Assembly: GCA_001787005.1 (NCBI GenBank)
Contig: MFUV01000010.1
Coordinates: 158,235 to 203,743 of the forward strand
DNA: 45,509 bases
From: Candidatus Nomurabacteria bacterium RIFCSPLOWO2_01_FULL_39_18
GTDB lineage: Bacteria; Patescibacteriota; Minisyncoccia; Phycocordibacterales; UBA9973
Reading direction: 5' to 3'
The notes beneath the pieces are model-generated. The model saw only the letters and a program-made list of their open reading frames with translations, did not search any database and had not been told where the DNA came from. Each line of letters opens with the position of its first letter. The stretch's first letter is position 1. A program made the translations under genes and the position numbers. Shown here in pieces: positions 1 through 8,102 of this stretch.

Positions 1-173
1 TTCTCAAGGTCTGGCCTTTCCCCGGCTGTCAAAAAAGGCCACGTGATACTCGGCACAAAAACCCCATCGCAGATATCTATCTGAACGAGAGAAACAACTC
101 CGCGCACCAATGCAATTTTATTTTTAAAATCTTCATAATTTTTCGGCAATATTGCCGGAATTATTTCAATCAT
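1..173 (-). CDS. rpe: Ribulose-phosphate 3-epimerase-like protein, N-terminal fragment
   Basis: Partial gene running off the left edge. The minus strand from 173 reads MIEIIPAILPKNYEDF, then a segment with VQIDICDGVFVPSITWPF. This resembles the first strands of ribulose-phosphate 3-epimerase, where an Ile-x-Pro-Ala/Ser-Ile start and an Asp in a hydrophobic-D-x-x-D-G-x-F-V-P motif line the TIM-barrel active site. About 57 codons are visible. The ATG overlaps the rpiB stop by 8 nt (166-173), so the two pentose phosphate genes are probably translationally coupled. The enzyme would interconvert ribulose 5-phosphate and xylulose 5-phosphate. Only the N-terminus is seen, so a related phosphate-binding TIM-barrel enzyme is possible. 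Confidence 0.7.
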   Translation of the reverse strand, partial: MIEIIPAILPKNYEDFKNKIALVRGVVSLVQIDICDGVFVPSITWPFLTAGERPDLE

Positions 174-645
174 TAATTTTTATTGCGTCTATCTTTGCCA
201 ATCGTCTCACATGTCTTTCCCCCTCACTATATGGAGTCTTGAGCCAAAGGTTAACTGCATTCATCATGCTTTCTTCCGTGAAATACCTAGCCCCTAAAGA
301 TAAAATATTCGCATTGTTATGCTCCCTGGAACGAACCAGAACATCGGCTTCATCATCGACTACGCTATGCGACTTGCCATAATAAACTATTGTTCTTACG
401 TGAGGAAATTTATTCGCGGTAATTGCCTCTCCCTCTCCTGTAGCCCCCAGAATAATACCCTTGGCATTATCAGGGTCTTTTGAAATTTCACGGGCAACTG
501 GTATAACAAAATCAGGATAGTCGTCTCCTTCATCATACCCAAAAGCTCCTTTATCTATAACTTCGTGCCCTTGAGCCTTAAGCGATGAAACAAGCTTCTC
601 CTTTAAAACGTAGCCCGCATGATCTGTACCAACAAATATTTTCAT
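166..645 (-). CDS. rpiB: Ribose 5-phosphate isomerase B
   Basis: 159 aa, the normal length for RpiB/LacAB isomerases. It interconverts ribose 5-phosphate and ribulose 5-phosphate in the cytoplasm. Visible family motifs are GTDHAG near residues 6-11, GATGEGEAITANK near 66-78, and SREHNNANILSLGAR near 105-119. The Cys used as catalytic base in the E. coli enzyme is replaced by Ala. A Glu in GEGEAI sits where the mycobacterial-type enzyme uses its catalytic Glu, so this looks like the Glu-dependent subtype (family knowledge plus alignment by eye). It lies directly upstream of the rpe-like gene, with 8 nt overlap. A TAAAAT hexamer preceded by TTGG lies 9 nt before the ATG, suggesting a very short leader. 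Confidence 0.93.
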   Translation of the reverse strand: MKIFVGTDHAGYVLKEKLVSSLKAQGHEVIDKGAFGYDEGDDYPDFVIPVAREISKDPDNAKGIILGATGEGEAITANKFPHVRTIVYYGKSHSVVDDEADVLVRSREHNNANILSLGARYFTEESMMNAVNLWLKTPYSEGERHVRRLAKIDAIKIND

Positions 646-721
646 AGTATTTATATTTTACCAAGATGGACTTTGAATAGCAATCTATGATTTATCCTTA
701 AATATGGAGTTGATTTGTAAT

Positions 722-735
722 GTAACATATGTTAC
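722..735. promoter_or_regulatory. 14-bp perfect palindrome, likely operator of the Doc toxin-antitoxin operon
   Basis: GTAACATATGTTAC is a perfect palindrome just ahead of the antitoxin gene. Its centre contains the most upstream possible ATG (729) of that reading frame, which argues that translation really starts at 747 or 759. Toxin-antitoxin operons are usually repressed by their own antitoxin at such sites. Binding here is inferred. Confidence 0.6.
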
Positions 736-746
736 CATACAAATAT

Positions 747-1001
747 ATGAATAAAAATATGTATTCAACTCAAGAGGTAGCAAATATACTGCACTTAAGC
801 AGAGTGGAGATTTTTAGGCGAATAAAATCTGGTAAGATAAAAGCTGAAAAAATTGGACGTAATTATGTTATCCCCTATGAATCTATTGAAGAAGTCTTAG
901 GAACAACGATTGGTACCCATAAAAGAAAAGAGATAGAAAAAGTAATTGATAAAGCATTAAAAGAATACGGAGAGGCATTCAAAAAGTTAAGTAGAGAATA
1001 A
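747..1001 (+). CDS. HTH antitoxin (excisionase/MerR-type) of a Doc toxin pair
   Basis: 84 aa from ATG 747. The frame is open from 729, but that ATG is inside the operator palindrome. Residues 5-50 (YSTQEVANILHLSRVEIFRR, then GKIKAEKIGRNYVIP) form an excisionase-type winged helix-turn-helix that binds DNA. The last 25 residues are a charged amphipathic helix (EKVIDKALKEYGEAFKKLSRE) of the kind that plugs a Fic/Doc toxin active site. The stop overlaps the toxin start (TAATG), so translation is coupled. Most Doc partners are Phd-type, so the excisionase-type DNA-binding domain is notable. Role as antitoxin is inferred from operon order and size. Confidence 0.7.
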   Translation: MNKNMYSTQEVANILHLSRVEIFRRIKSGKIKAEKIGRNYVIPYESIEEVLGTTIGTHKRKEIEKVIDKALKEYGEAFKKLSRE

Positions 1002-1432
1002 TGAGAACAAAAAAAATTACAGTAAAGGAAGTAGAATATGTTGCATTCTCATTCGCACAAAAGCTAATGACCTACAATGAGCCCATTCCAGAATTTGGTA
1101 CTAGATTCCCCAATATACTGGAAAGCTGCATCGAAACTCCATTTATGCAATTTAATAAGAAAGATTTATATAAAGGACTTATCGGAAAAGCTAGTGTTTT
1201 GTTCTATTTTGTAATTAAAAATCATCCATTTCAAAATGGTAACAAAAGAATAGCTGTTATGACTATGCTTTACCTTTGCCACAAAAATGGAAAGTGGATA
1301 AGAATGAGTAACGAAGATCTGTATAATTTTGCAAAAGGCATAGCCAGAAGTAAACCAACTTCTCGTGAAAAAATAATTATTCAAATTCAAAGAACTCTCA
1401 AAAAACATCTCATTGATTTAAGTAATGCTTAG
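1001..1432 (+). CDS. doc: Fic/Doc-family toxin (death-on-curing type)
   Basis: 143 aa. It carries the Doc version of the Fic motif, HPFQNGNKR, at residues 75-83. His is the catalytic base and the NGNKR stretch binds the nucleotide. Doc proteins phosphorylate elongation factor Tu, while canonical Fic proteins AMPylate targets. The Lys in place of the second Gly of the Fic motif points to the Doc kinase type (family knowledge). The start overlaps the upstream antitoxin stop by 1 nt. The motif is complete and the length is near normal, so the toxin is probably functional. It sits alone between rpiB and gap, consistent with a mobile addiction module. Confidence 0.85.
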   Translation: MRTKKITVKEVEYVAFSFAQKLMTYNEPIPEFGTRFPNILESCIETPFMQFNKKDLYKGLIGKASVLFYFVIKNHPFQNGNKRIAVMTMLYLCHKNGKWIRMSNEDLYNFAKGIARSKPTSREKIIIQIQRTLKKHLIDLSNA

Positions 1433-1489
1433 TTAAAGTTGATCAGGGCGCATGTATTTTATAATTAAAATATATCCGACAACAAAAAC

Positions 1490-2533
1490 TTATTTTATAG
1501 TATTTCCAGTTTTTATGACATGATCCACCAGAGTATATGTATACCCCATTTCATTGTCATACCAGCCCATAACTTTTACTAAATTGCCTCCCACCACGCG
1601 AGTGAGCCCTAGATCTGCAATACACCCATAAGGACTGCCTATGATATCGCTCGATACAAGCTCTTCTTCGGTCACGGAAAAAATCCCTTTCCATCTTTTG
1701 TCTTTCGCAGCGTTTTTAAGAATTTCATTAACCTCTTCTGCGGTAGTATTTTTCTTGGAGATAAAGGTAACATCCGCGATTGACCCCGCTATCATCGGCA
1801 CCCGCATAGCGAGACCATCAAAAAGTCCTTCGAGTTTTGGAAATGCTTTCGTCACCGCAATAGCTGAACCTGAAGATGTGGGCACTATATTGTGACCGCC
1901 TGCTCGCCCCTCTCGCATATTATGTTTATTGATGCTGTCAACAGTCGGCTGGCTGTTGGTCAGCGCGTGAACCGTATTTAGAACCGCTTTTTCAATTCCA
2001 AGTGACTCATCGAGAATTGCGATAAGAGGACTAGCCGCATTAGTGGTGCATGAAGCATTGGAAGTTACATCACAGGTACCGAATTTATCTTCATTTACGC
2101 CGAGCAAAATCGTCTCCCCCATAACTGTTCCATCTTCGTCTTTGGCTGGAGCAGAAATGACAACTTTTTTCGCACCGGCATTAAGATGCATTTTGGATTG
2201 TTCATAGGTTACAAAAAATCCGGTAGACTCCACCACGACATCAACACCTAGATCTTTCCACGGAAGAAGCTTGGGATCTTTTTCCGCTAAAACTTTCACC
2301 TTCTTATCATCAATAATAATATAGTTATCTCCCGTCCCGTTAGAGTTTTCAACTCGTACGGGATGTTTCCATTCTCCATAAGCCGTATCATGTCTAAGCA
2401 AGTATCCCATATTTTTAACATCAGAGAGGTCATTAACCGCCACTATCTCAATCTCTGGTCTCTCCCAGGCAATTTTAAAAAATGCTCTGCCGATCCGTCC
2501 GAAACCGTTTATGCCAACTTTGATTTTTTTCAT
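1490..2533 (-). CDS. gap: Type I glyceraldehyde-3-phosphate dehydrogenase
   Basis: 347 aa, full length. It oxidises glyceraldehyde 3-phosphate to 1,3-bisphosphoglycerate with NAD(P)+ in glycolysis. The Rossmann motif GINGFGRIGR is at residues 7-16 and the catalytic Cys is in NASCTTNAASP near residue 160. HALTNSQPTVDS and the WYDNEMGYT C-terminal motif are also present. An extended -10 sequence TGGTATAAT ends 6 nt before the ATG (hexamer 2540-2545 on the minus strand), which places the predicted transcription start on the start codon. The gene is divergent from dnaE. Confidence 0.97.
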   Translation of the reverse strand: MKKIKVGINGFGRIGRAFFKIAWERPEIEIVAVNDLSDVKNMGYLLRHDTAYGEWKHPVRVENSNGTGDNYIIIDDKKVKVLAEKDPKLLPWKDLGVDVVVESTGFFVTYEQSKMHLNAGAKKVVISAPAKDEDGTVMGETILLGVNEDKFGTCDVTSNASCTTNAASPLIAILDESLGIEKAVLNTVHALTNSQPTVDSINKHNMREGRAGGHNIVPTSSGSAIAVTKAFPKLEGLFDGLAMRVPMIAGSIADVTFISKKNTTAEEVNEILKNAAKDKRWKGIFSVTEEELVSSDIIGSPYGCIADLGLTRVVGGNLVKVMGWYDNEMGYTYTLVDHVIKTGNTIK

Positions 2534-2539
2534 GACTTA

Positions 2540-2545
2540 ATTATA
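2540..2545 (-). promoter_or_regulatory. Extended -10 of gap, leaderless spacing
   Basis: On the minus strand TGG precedes TATAAT, and 6 nt separate the hexamer from the ATG at 2533. With a usual 6-nt gap to +1, transcription would start at the A of the start codon. A T-rich stretch lies upstream and no good -35 is seen. Confidence 0.6.
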
Positions 2546-2608
2546 CCAAAAATAAAGAAAAAGTGTATAATCAAAAAAAGGAAAAAGAAGCAAAATTCGT
2601 ACATCTGC

Positions 2609-2639
2609 GCCCCGAAGGAAAGAGTACTTCCTACGGGGC
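2609..2639. repeat. 12-bp-stem hairpin in the dnaE leader
   Basis: Arms at 2609-2620 and 2628-2639 are GCCCCGAAGGAA and TTCCTACGGGGC, with one mismatch and a 7-nt loop. The element is much more GC-rich than its surroundings. No U-run follows, so it is not a classical terminator. It lies between a TATAAT at 2566-2571 and the dnaE ATG at 2661, so it should be transcribed. It may be a dispersed palindromic element or an attenuator. Confidence 0.6.
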
Positions 2640-2660
2640 AGGTACCCACTCGCTAGATAT

Positions 2661-5600
2661 ATGAACCAACAATTTATACATTTACACACGCATAGTCATT
2701 ACTCTTTGCTAGACGGGCTTTCCAAACTTGAAGATTTAGTTGATTTAGCTAAAAAGTTCAACATGCCTGCCATAGCCCTGACCGATCATGGCAACATGTA
2801 TGGCGCTATTGAATTTTATAAATTGGCCAAAGCGGCGAGAATAAAGCCAATAATTGGGGTGGAGGCGTATGTAGCAAATCGCACGAGACTAGATAAAGAT
2901 CCTGGTATAGACAATAAAAGATACCATCTGACACTCCTGGCAAAGAATCTTCAGGGTTACAAAAACCTAATGAAGCTTGTGACGATTTCCAACCTAGAAG
3001 GATATTATTACAAGCCCCGCATGGATAAAGAAATTTTACGGAAATATTCGAGCGGGATAATAGCCCTCTCTGGATGCCTCGGCGGAGAGTTGTCTCGAGC
3101 ACTTGCCAACAAAGATGAAGAAAAGGCGGAAGCAATAATAAAAGAACATCAAGAAATTTTCGGCAAAGAAAATTATTTTCTAGAAATTCAAAAGCATTCC
3201 AAAATGCCGGACGACGAGCATGTCCGCGAAGGCATTATTGCCTTTAGTAAAAAATTAAATATCCCGCTTGTGGCCACTATTGATTCGCACTATCCATGCT
3301 TGGACGACAGCAAGGCTCATGACACATTGCTTTCTATCCAAACAAACTCTGATATAAAAGATGAAAACAAATTTTCTTTTGGCGAAGATGACTACTCTTT
3401 TATAAGCCCCGAGGAAGCAATTGGGCTTTTTAAAGACACACCGGAAGCGATCGAAAACACATTGAAAGTAGCAGATATGTGCGAACTAGAACTGGAACTT
3501 GGTAAATGGATTTTCCCTAATTTTAAGATCGAAAGTGGTAAAACTCCGGATGAAGAACTGCGATATTTGGTGTTACAAGGCTACGAGCGGCTAAAACTCA
3601 AAGAAACAGCTGAAATAAAAGAACGTGTAGAATACGAGCTCGGGGTCATCTTTAAGAAAGGTTTCTCACCTTATTTATTGGTAGTGGGAGATCTTTTACG
3701 ATATGCCCGAGAAAGTGGAATTCTTTACGCAATTCGTGGCTCAATAGCCGGTTCAATGGTTACGTATTTGATTGGTATAACAAATATAAATCCAATCGAA
3801 TACAAACTTCCTTTCGAACGTTTTCTAAATCCTTATCGTCCCTCCGCACCAGACATAGACATGGACTTCGCCGATAATCGCCGAGATGAAATTATTAAAT
3901 ACATGAAGAAAAAATACGGCGAAGACAGAGTCGCCCAGATTGGAACTTTCGGCACGATGATGGCGCGCGGCGCCGTGCGCGATGTAGCGCGTGCGCTTGC
4001 TCACCCCTATACCGTCGGCGACAGAATTTCCAAAATGATTCCGCTTGGCGCGCAAGGCATGCCCATGACACTAGACCATGCCATGGAAATAGTTCCAGAA
4101 TTAAAAGCCGCTTATAGAGACGAAAAAGATACAAAGGAAATAATCGATTTAGCGAGAAAACTCGAGGGTTGCGTACGCCATGTGTCAGTACATGCCGCCG
4201 GCGTCGTCATGGCACCCACACCTCTCACCGAATACGTACCATTGCAATACGATCCAAAAGGTGAGGACATAATCACCCAATATGATATGTATGCTCTTGA
4301 CCCTAACGCTGGAGGAGAGATGACAGTAGGGTTGCTAAAGTTTGATATATTGGGTATTCGCAATTTAGCGATTCTAGCTGATGCAGTTAGCTTGGTAAAA
4401 AAATTCTATAACATTGATATCGACATAGATCGTATAGAGCTTGATGACAAAAAAACTTTCACCCTACTCTCTAATGGCCAGACGGAAGGATTGTTCCAGT
4501 TAAACGGCGCCGGCATGACCAGGTATCTAAAAGAATTAAAACCGACAAGTATTCATGATATTAACGCGATGGTTGCCCTTTATCGACCAGGACCGATGGA
4601 GACTATTCCGGAATACATCAAACGCAAACATAACCCGCAACTTGTGAAATATCTAGACCCAAGGATGAAAAAATATTTGGGAGAATCTTTCGGACTCATT
4701 GTCTACCAAGATGACCTGCTCCTCTCGGCCATAGAACTTGCCGGCTATAACTGGGAAGAAGCAGACAAATTTCGTAAAGCTGTCGGTAAAAAAATTCCAA
4801 AAGAAATGGCCGCCCAGAGGGAAAAATTTACGCAAGGGATAATAAAAAATGGCCAGACGCCAGAATTTGCCGAGAAACTCTGGAAACTTTTCGAACCCTT
4901 TCAGGCTTATGGTTTTAACAAGGCTCACGCAGCTTCGTATGGAAAGGTGGCATATCAGACGGCCTACATGAAAGCAAATTATCCAGTGGAATATATGGCA
5001 TCTATATTAACTGCCGAGAGTGGCGACGTAGAGCAAATCGGAACAATCATCAATGAATGTAAAAATATGAAAATTTCGGTTCTGCCTCCGCACATCAATG
5101 AAAGTTATGGCGGATTCACCTGTCTCCCCGGCAAACCCAACACAACAATAAATGAAGACAATAAAAGCGAGAAAATAAGATTTGGATTCTACACTATAAA
5201 AAATTTGGGAACTGATATTTCGGATGCCATAATTGCCGAACGCAAAGAAAGGGGAAAATTTAAATCAATTGCCGATTTCCTTGAAAGAATCAAGCATAAA
5301 AATTTAAACAAGAAATCTATGGAAGCACTGATAAAGTCCGGAAGCATGGACGACTGGGGTGACAGAGGAATAATGCTTGCGAACCTTGAAGGAATGCTCG
5401 AATACAATCACGAAACCGGAAAACAGAATGAGAATCAAGTTTCTCTTTTCGGCGGAATGACAGAGGTTAAAGCGCCAGAGTTTAAATTAAAAGATGCATC
5501 AAAAGCAACTCAAGCAGAAAAACTTCTGTGGGAAAAAGAATTGTTGGGACTTTATATTTCTGGCCATCCTCTCGACCGTCTGCGCGAGAAGCTCGAGAGT

Positions 5601-5888
5601 AGAACCATGAATGTCAAAAAAATAAAAGAGGAGATGGGCAATGGCATGCAAGTAACCATCGCCGGAATCATAGAAACTGTCCGGCAAGTCGTGACGAAAA
5701 ATAATGAAAGGATGGCATTCCTTAAAATCGGAGACCTGACTGGCTCTATTGAAGCTGTCGCCTTTCCTTCAATCTTCAAAGAATCAATCGATATCTTAGC
5801 CCCCGAAAAATGCATCGCCCTCTCCGGCAAAGTCAGTAACCGCCAAGGCGAAAAAAGCATTATCATAGAAGCGGTGAAGGAGATTTGA
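2661..5888 (+). CDS. dnaE: DNA polymerase III alpha subunit
   Basis: 1075 aa, slightly shorter than the E. coli enzyme but complete. It is the replicative polymerase catalytic subunit. The N-terminal PHP domain starts with [13 protein letters not shown] and has [14 protein letters not shown] (residues 6-215). The palm motif PDIDMDF near residue 397 carries two catalytic Asp residues. The finger region includes GLIVYQDD and [11 protein letters not shown]-terminal OB fold starts near residue 995 ([11 protein letters not shown]). A PolC-type exonuclease insertion is absent, so this is the DnaE type. The gene stands alone, with a structured leader upstream and a RAYT locus 21 nt beyond its stop. 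Confidence 0.97.
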   Translation: MNQQFIHLHTHSHYSLLDGLSKLEDLVDLAKKFNMPAIALTDHGNMYGAIEFYKLAKAARIKPIIGVEAYVANRTRLDKDPGIDNKRYHLTLLAKNLQGYKNLMKLVTISNLEGYYYKPRMDKEILRKYSSGIIALSGCLGGELSRALANKDEEKAEAIIKEHQEIFGKENYFLEIQKHSKMPDDEHVREGIIAFSKKLNIPLVATIDSHYPCLDDSKAHDTLLSIQTNSDIKDENKFSFGEDDYSFISPEEAIGLFKDTPEAIENTLKVADMCELELELGKWIFPNFKIESGKTPDEELRYLVLQGYERLKLKETAEIKERVEYELGVIFKKGFSPYLLVVGDLLRYARESGILYAIRGSIAGSMVTYLIGITNINPIEYKLPFERFLNPYRPSAPDIDMDFADNRRDEIIKYMKKKYGEDRVAQIGTFGTMMARGAVRDVARALAHPYTVGDRISKMIPLGAQGMPMTLDHAMEIVPELKAAYRDEKDTKEIIDLARKLEGCVRHVSVHAAGVVMAPTPLTEYVPLQYDPKGEDIITQYDMYALDPNAGGEMTVGLLKFDILGIRNLAILADAVSLVKKFYNIDIDIDRIELDDKKTFTLLSNGQTEGLFQLNGAGMTRYLKELKPTSIHDINAMVALYRPGPMETIPEYIKRKHNPQLVKYLDPRMKKYLGESFGLIVYQDDLLLSAIELAGYNWEEADKFRKAVGKKIPKEMAAQREKFTQGIIKNGQTPEFAEKLWKLFEPFQAYGFNKAHAASYGKVAYQTAYMKANYPVEYMASILTAESGDVEQIGTIINECKNMKISVLPPHINESYGGFTCLPGKPNTTINEDNKSEKIRFGFYTIKNLGTDISDAIIAERKERGKFKSIADFLERIKHKNLNKKSMEALIKSGSMDDWGDRGIMLANLEGMLEYNHETGKQNENQVSLFGGMTEVKAPEFKLKDASKATQAEKLLWEKELLGLYISGHPLDRLREKLESRTMNVKKIKEEMGNGMQVTIAGIIETVRQVVTKNNERMAFLKIGDLTGSIEAVAFPSIFKESIDILAPEKCIALSGKVSNRQGEKSIIIEAVKEI

Positions 5889-5908
5889 CTCCTGCATCTC
5901 CCACACCC

Positions 5909-5927
5909 CCACATGTCAGACATGTGG
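5909..5927. repeat. RAYT-associated palindrome, copy 1 (contains the RAYT stop codon)
   Basis: CCACATGTCAGACATGTGG is a 9-bp inverted repeat around one central base. The RAYT gene ends inside it: on the minus strand the palindrome supplies the last codons, including His-Val and the TGA at 5916-5918. It also lies 21 nt after the dnaE stop, where it can form a 3' hairpin for the opposite transcript. Confidence 0.9.
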
Positions 5928-6614
5928 AGAATAGCCAGTCCAATCAAAAATTTCTTTGTTGAAGTCATCAGTATTATTGAAATACTTGGGAAAATCAGAA
6001 AGATTTAAGATAGAATTTTCTCTACGAACAATCCCCTTGTGGTCAAGATAACTACTCCATTTATAGTTAGTTAAAAATTCTAGAACGATTTTTTTGTCTT
6101 TTATACCATTTTCCTTCCATTTACTATCAATCAATTTCACCGGGTTCAAATGAATATAAGAAAAAAGATACTTAGCTTGGACATCTTTTGAAACAAGCAC
6201 AGACTTAAATGGACCTTCAAAAAGACCGCCTCTATGATTATATTTTGCATTAAAATATTTAGAATATGCAGTCAAAAGCTTTCTTATAAATTCAGAAATC
6301 TGATTCTTCCCCCACATGTCTGACATGTGGGAATTTTTAGGATTTATTGTTAAATAAATATGAAAATGATTTGGCATTAAAACCCATGCGCCGATAGATA
6401 CTAATAGTTCCCCCCTAACAAATTCAAAGGCGTCTATTTTCACATCGACTATATCGTCACGAAACTTAAAGTTTTTATATGTATTACAAACAAAAAGACA
6501 TTTTATAAAATGACGATAATCATTATTATCTAGAAAAATTTTTTGCTTACTGTTCCCTCTATTGTAAATATGATAATACTCTCCGGAAACAAAAGGATGT
6601 TTTCTTGTTGCCAT
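5916..6614 (-). CDS. REP-associated tyrosine transposase (RAYT, IS200/IS605-like)
   Basis: 232 aa. Residues 14-19 (YHIYNR) and PNHFHIYL at 81-88 match the Y1-transposase/RAYT fold, with HFH as the metal-binding HUH motif. LLTAYSKYF at 114-121 holds the candidate nucleophilic Tyr, and GLFEGPFK at 130-137 is typical of the family. RAYTs act on hairpin-forming REP sequences as single-strand endonucleases. The gene is bracketed by two copies of CCACATGTC-N-GACATGTGG and carries a third copy in frame, giving residues SHMSDMW at 95-101, between the HUH strand and the Tyr helix. The stop codon lies in copy 1. A TATAAT lies 12 nt before the ATG. It appears intact. Specific recognition of this palindrome is inferred. 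Confidence 0.9.
   Translation of the reverse strand: MATRKHPFVSGEYYHIYNRGNSKQKIFLDNNDYRHFIKCLFVCNTYKNFKFRDDIVDVKIDAFEFVRGELLVSIGAWVLMPNHFHIYLTINPKNSHMSDMWGKNQISEFIRKLLTAYSKYFNAKYNHRGGLFEGPFKSVLVSKDVQAKYLFSYIHLNPVKLIDSKWKENGIKDKKIVLEFLTNYKWSSYLDHKGIVRRENSILNLSDFPKYFNNTDDFNKEIFDWTGYSPHV
6312..6330. repeat. RAYT-associated palindrome, copy 2 (inside the RAYT coding sequence)
   Basis: CCACATGTCTGACATGTGG, the same 9-bp inverted repeat with the other central base. It sits within the transposase gene and is read in frame as His-Met-Ser-Asp-Met-Trp. The insertion point is between the HUH strand and the helix carrying the candidate catalytic Tyr, where a loop can tolerate extra residues. Confidence 0.9.
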
Positions 6615-6636
6615 GACCTTGACCTTATTATATCAT

Positions 6637-6661
6637 TTCCCACATGTCAGACATGTGGGAA
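6637..6661. repeat. RAYT-associated palindrome, copy 3 (upstream of RAYT)
   Basis: The longest copy: 12 bp on each side of one central A, with the same 19-nt core at 6640-6658. It lies 23 nt upstream of the RAYT start and 47 nt upstream of the gene at 6708, between the two divergent genes. Confidence 0.9.
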
Positions 6662-6672
6662 TGTGAGGATAC

Positions 6673-6701
6673 TTGCTCATAAAATCCTCTTCTGGTAGCA
6701 T
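6673..6701 (+). promoter_or_regulatory. Promoter of the 6708 gene, leaderless spacing
   Basis: TTGCTC at 6673-6678, a 17-bp spacer, then TAGCAT at 6696-6701 preceded by TGG (extended -10). The ATG follows after 6 nt, so transcription should begin at the start codon. Confidence 0.5.
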
Positions 6702-6707
6702 TTAACT

Positions 6708-7193
6708 ATGCCTGAAGGGAAAACATCATTTTTGGATAGAACAATGGAAAGATTGATGGAGGAAGATGAACCCAAAAAATGGTTTGATCTAAATGAAGTT
6801 GTATCTTGCCGAGTAGAAGACGATAATGAAATAAGTATTCACTTAGAATCAAAACAAGAAAAACCATTAGTAAATTTAAAATCCCTAGCAAGATCTGGAC
6901 TAGAAAAATTGGCCGAAATGTTAGAAAAGGAAGATCGATTTAAAAAAATCAAGCTCGTAACAGCAACCTCGTGGGTTGTAACCGAACATCCTGACCTTAT
7001 TACCAAAGCTCTAGGTTTCACCATTGATAATGAGAATAAATTTATAAATAGTTCTGTCAGAAAAATAAGGTATAAATACAAAAAGAAAAACATTCCCTTA
7101 AACAAAATATTCATAAAGCCCGGATTTGCTTTTATGTCAAGGGAGGAATTTCTAGATCGTTTTGGGAGCAAGAACAAAAAGAAAAATATATAA
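6708..7193 (+). CDS. Conserved-looking hypothetical protein, 161 aa
   Basis: I do not recognise a named family. No signal peptide or membrane segment is visible, so it should be cytoplasmic. The region TATSWVVTEHPDLITKALGF and the late MSREEFLDRFG resemble a small alpha/beta fold reminiscent of acetyltransferase-like or nucleotide-binding proteins, but no catalytic motif can be named. The C-terminus is Lys-rich. It has a good promoter ending 6 nt before the ATG and is followed after 35 nt by another small unknown gene. Codon use looks ordinary, so I take it as a real gene. Confidence 0.7.
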   Translation: MPEGKTSFLDRTMERLMEEDEPKKWFDLNEVVSCRVEDDNEISIHLESKQEKPLVNLKSLARSGLEKLAEMLEKEDRFKKIKLVTATSWVVTEHPDLITKALGFTIDNENKFINSSVRKIRYKYKKKNIPLNKIFIKPGFAFMSREEFLDRFGSKNKKKNI

Positions 7194-7228
7194 AAAGAGT
7201 TTAATTTTAATTAATAATTATAAAAAAA

Positions 7229-7426
7229 ATGAAACCAAGAATAGAAAAACCAATAAGTTCTGCGCCAACACAGAATGATTTAGATTTTAGAACAGATGCG
7301 GAATTAGTAAAAAGCATCAGAGAAAAAAGAGCAGGAGGAGTTCCCCTAGACGAGAGAGAAGGAAAGTTTGTAGATGAACAACAGAAGGAAGACAGAGAAG
7401 ATAGGGACAGATTGTATAGACAATAA
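7229..7426 (+). CDS. Small charged hypothetical protein, 65 aa
   Basis: 65 aa, highly charged (Glu, Asp, Arg, Lys), with no Cys, no membrane segment and no recognisable motif. It is likely a soluble helical protein. The sequence before the start is very A-rich and gives no clear Shine-Dalgarno. It follows the 161-aa unknown gene and converges on pth with 5 nt between the stops. It may be co-transcribed with its upstream neighbour. Expression is unproven. Confidence 0.5.
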   Translation: MKPRIEKPISSAPTQNDLDFRTDAELVKSIREKRAGGVPLDEREGKFVDEQQKEDREDRDRLYRQ

Positions 7427-7431
7427 CAACA

Positions 7432-7971
7432 TTAATTATACATACTCATCGCTTTATCTTTGCCTTCAGAAAAAATAACTTCGACCGCTTCGGTTATTTT
7501 CTTTGAAAGCTTTTTCAATATTTCCAGCTCTGGTTTTTTAAATTCTCCGAGAATAAAATTAATCACCGCCTTTTTCCCTTTCGGTTTTTTAATTTTGCCA
7601 GATGGAGTTACGGAAGCTATTCCAATCCTAATTCTGGTAAATTCTTGACTCTTTAATGATTTGATAATGGAACCAAGTCCGTTGTGCCCGCCCGAAGATC
7701 GATTGAAGGAAATTTTCATTTTTCCTAGTGGCAAATCGATGTCATCGTACACCACCACCAGATCTTTCAAATCTTTTTTGCTTTTCACCAGTGGTGCCAC
7801 AGCACGCCCTGAATTGTTCATAAAGGTATCAGGCATAAGAAATTTTATTTTCTGTTTTTCATTTTCGCTACCCCATTTTTTTTCAATCATAGAGACCACG
7901 ATACGTCCAGTATTGTGCCTTGTGTTTTCATATTCTTCGCCAGGATTCCCTAAGCCTACTAAAATTTTCAT
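7432..7971 (-). CDS. pth: Peptidyl-tRNA hydrolase
   Basis: 179 aa from ATG 7971. It recycles tRNA by cleaving peptidyl-tRNA released from stalled ribosomes. The N-terminus MKILVGLGNPGEEYENTRHN holds the family's GLGNPG and catalytic His (NTRHN). DTFMNNSGRAV, VVYDDIDLPLGKMK and GGHNGLGSI follow in the expected order, with the catalytic Asp in the DDID segment. The frame stays open to 8193, but the extra N-terminal residues come from a palindromic repeat and have no Pth character, so 7971 is the start. It is divergent from lepB. Confidence 0.95.
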   Translation of the reverse strand: MKILVGLGNPGEEYENTRHNTGRIVVSMIEKKWGSENEKQKIKFLMPDTFMNNSGRAVAPLVKSKKDLKDLVVVYDDIDLPLGKMKISFNRSSGGHNGLGSIIKSLKSQEFTRIRIGIASVTPSGKIKKPKGKKAVINFILGEFKKPELEILKKLSKKITEAVEVIFSEGKDKAMSMYN

Positions 7972-7991
7972 TTTTACATAATAACACAAAA

Positions 7992-8039
7992 CCTCACCCT
8001 TCGCCCCTTCCGAGACTCGGAGAGGGTTGGGAGAGGTGA
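7992..8039. repeat. GC-rich imperfect palindrome between pth and lepB
   Basis: Imperfect inverted repeat centred near 8015. CCTCACCC on the left pairs with GGGAGAGG on the right, and inside it CCTTCCGAG pairs with CTCGGAGAGG allowing mismatches. It is far more GC-rich than the flanks and lies immediately upstream of the pth start. On the minus strand it is an open frame (PNPLRVSEGAKGE), as expected of palindromes that tolerate insertion in genes. No U-run follows. Confidence 0.55.
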
Positions 8040-8102
8040 ATTTATAACTACGCAACAAACTTTCTCGCCTTGTCAAGACTTTTGTGTGATATATTGATGT
8101 GT

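Noticed and set aside
1166-1408. 80-codon frame antisense to the Doc toxin
   Set aside because: Shadow of the toxin gene. The sense strand carries the intact HPFQNGNKR motif.
5916-6614. Whether the RAYT is a full IS200/IS605 insertion sequence
   Set aside because: No TnpB gene or distinct left and right ends are seen. The flanks are the simple palindromes typical of RAYT loci.
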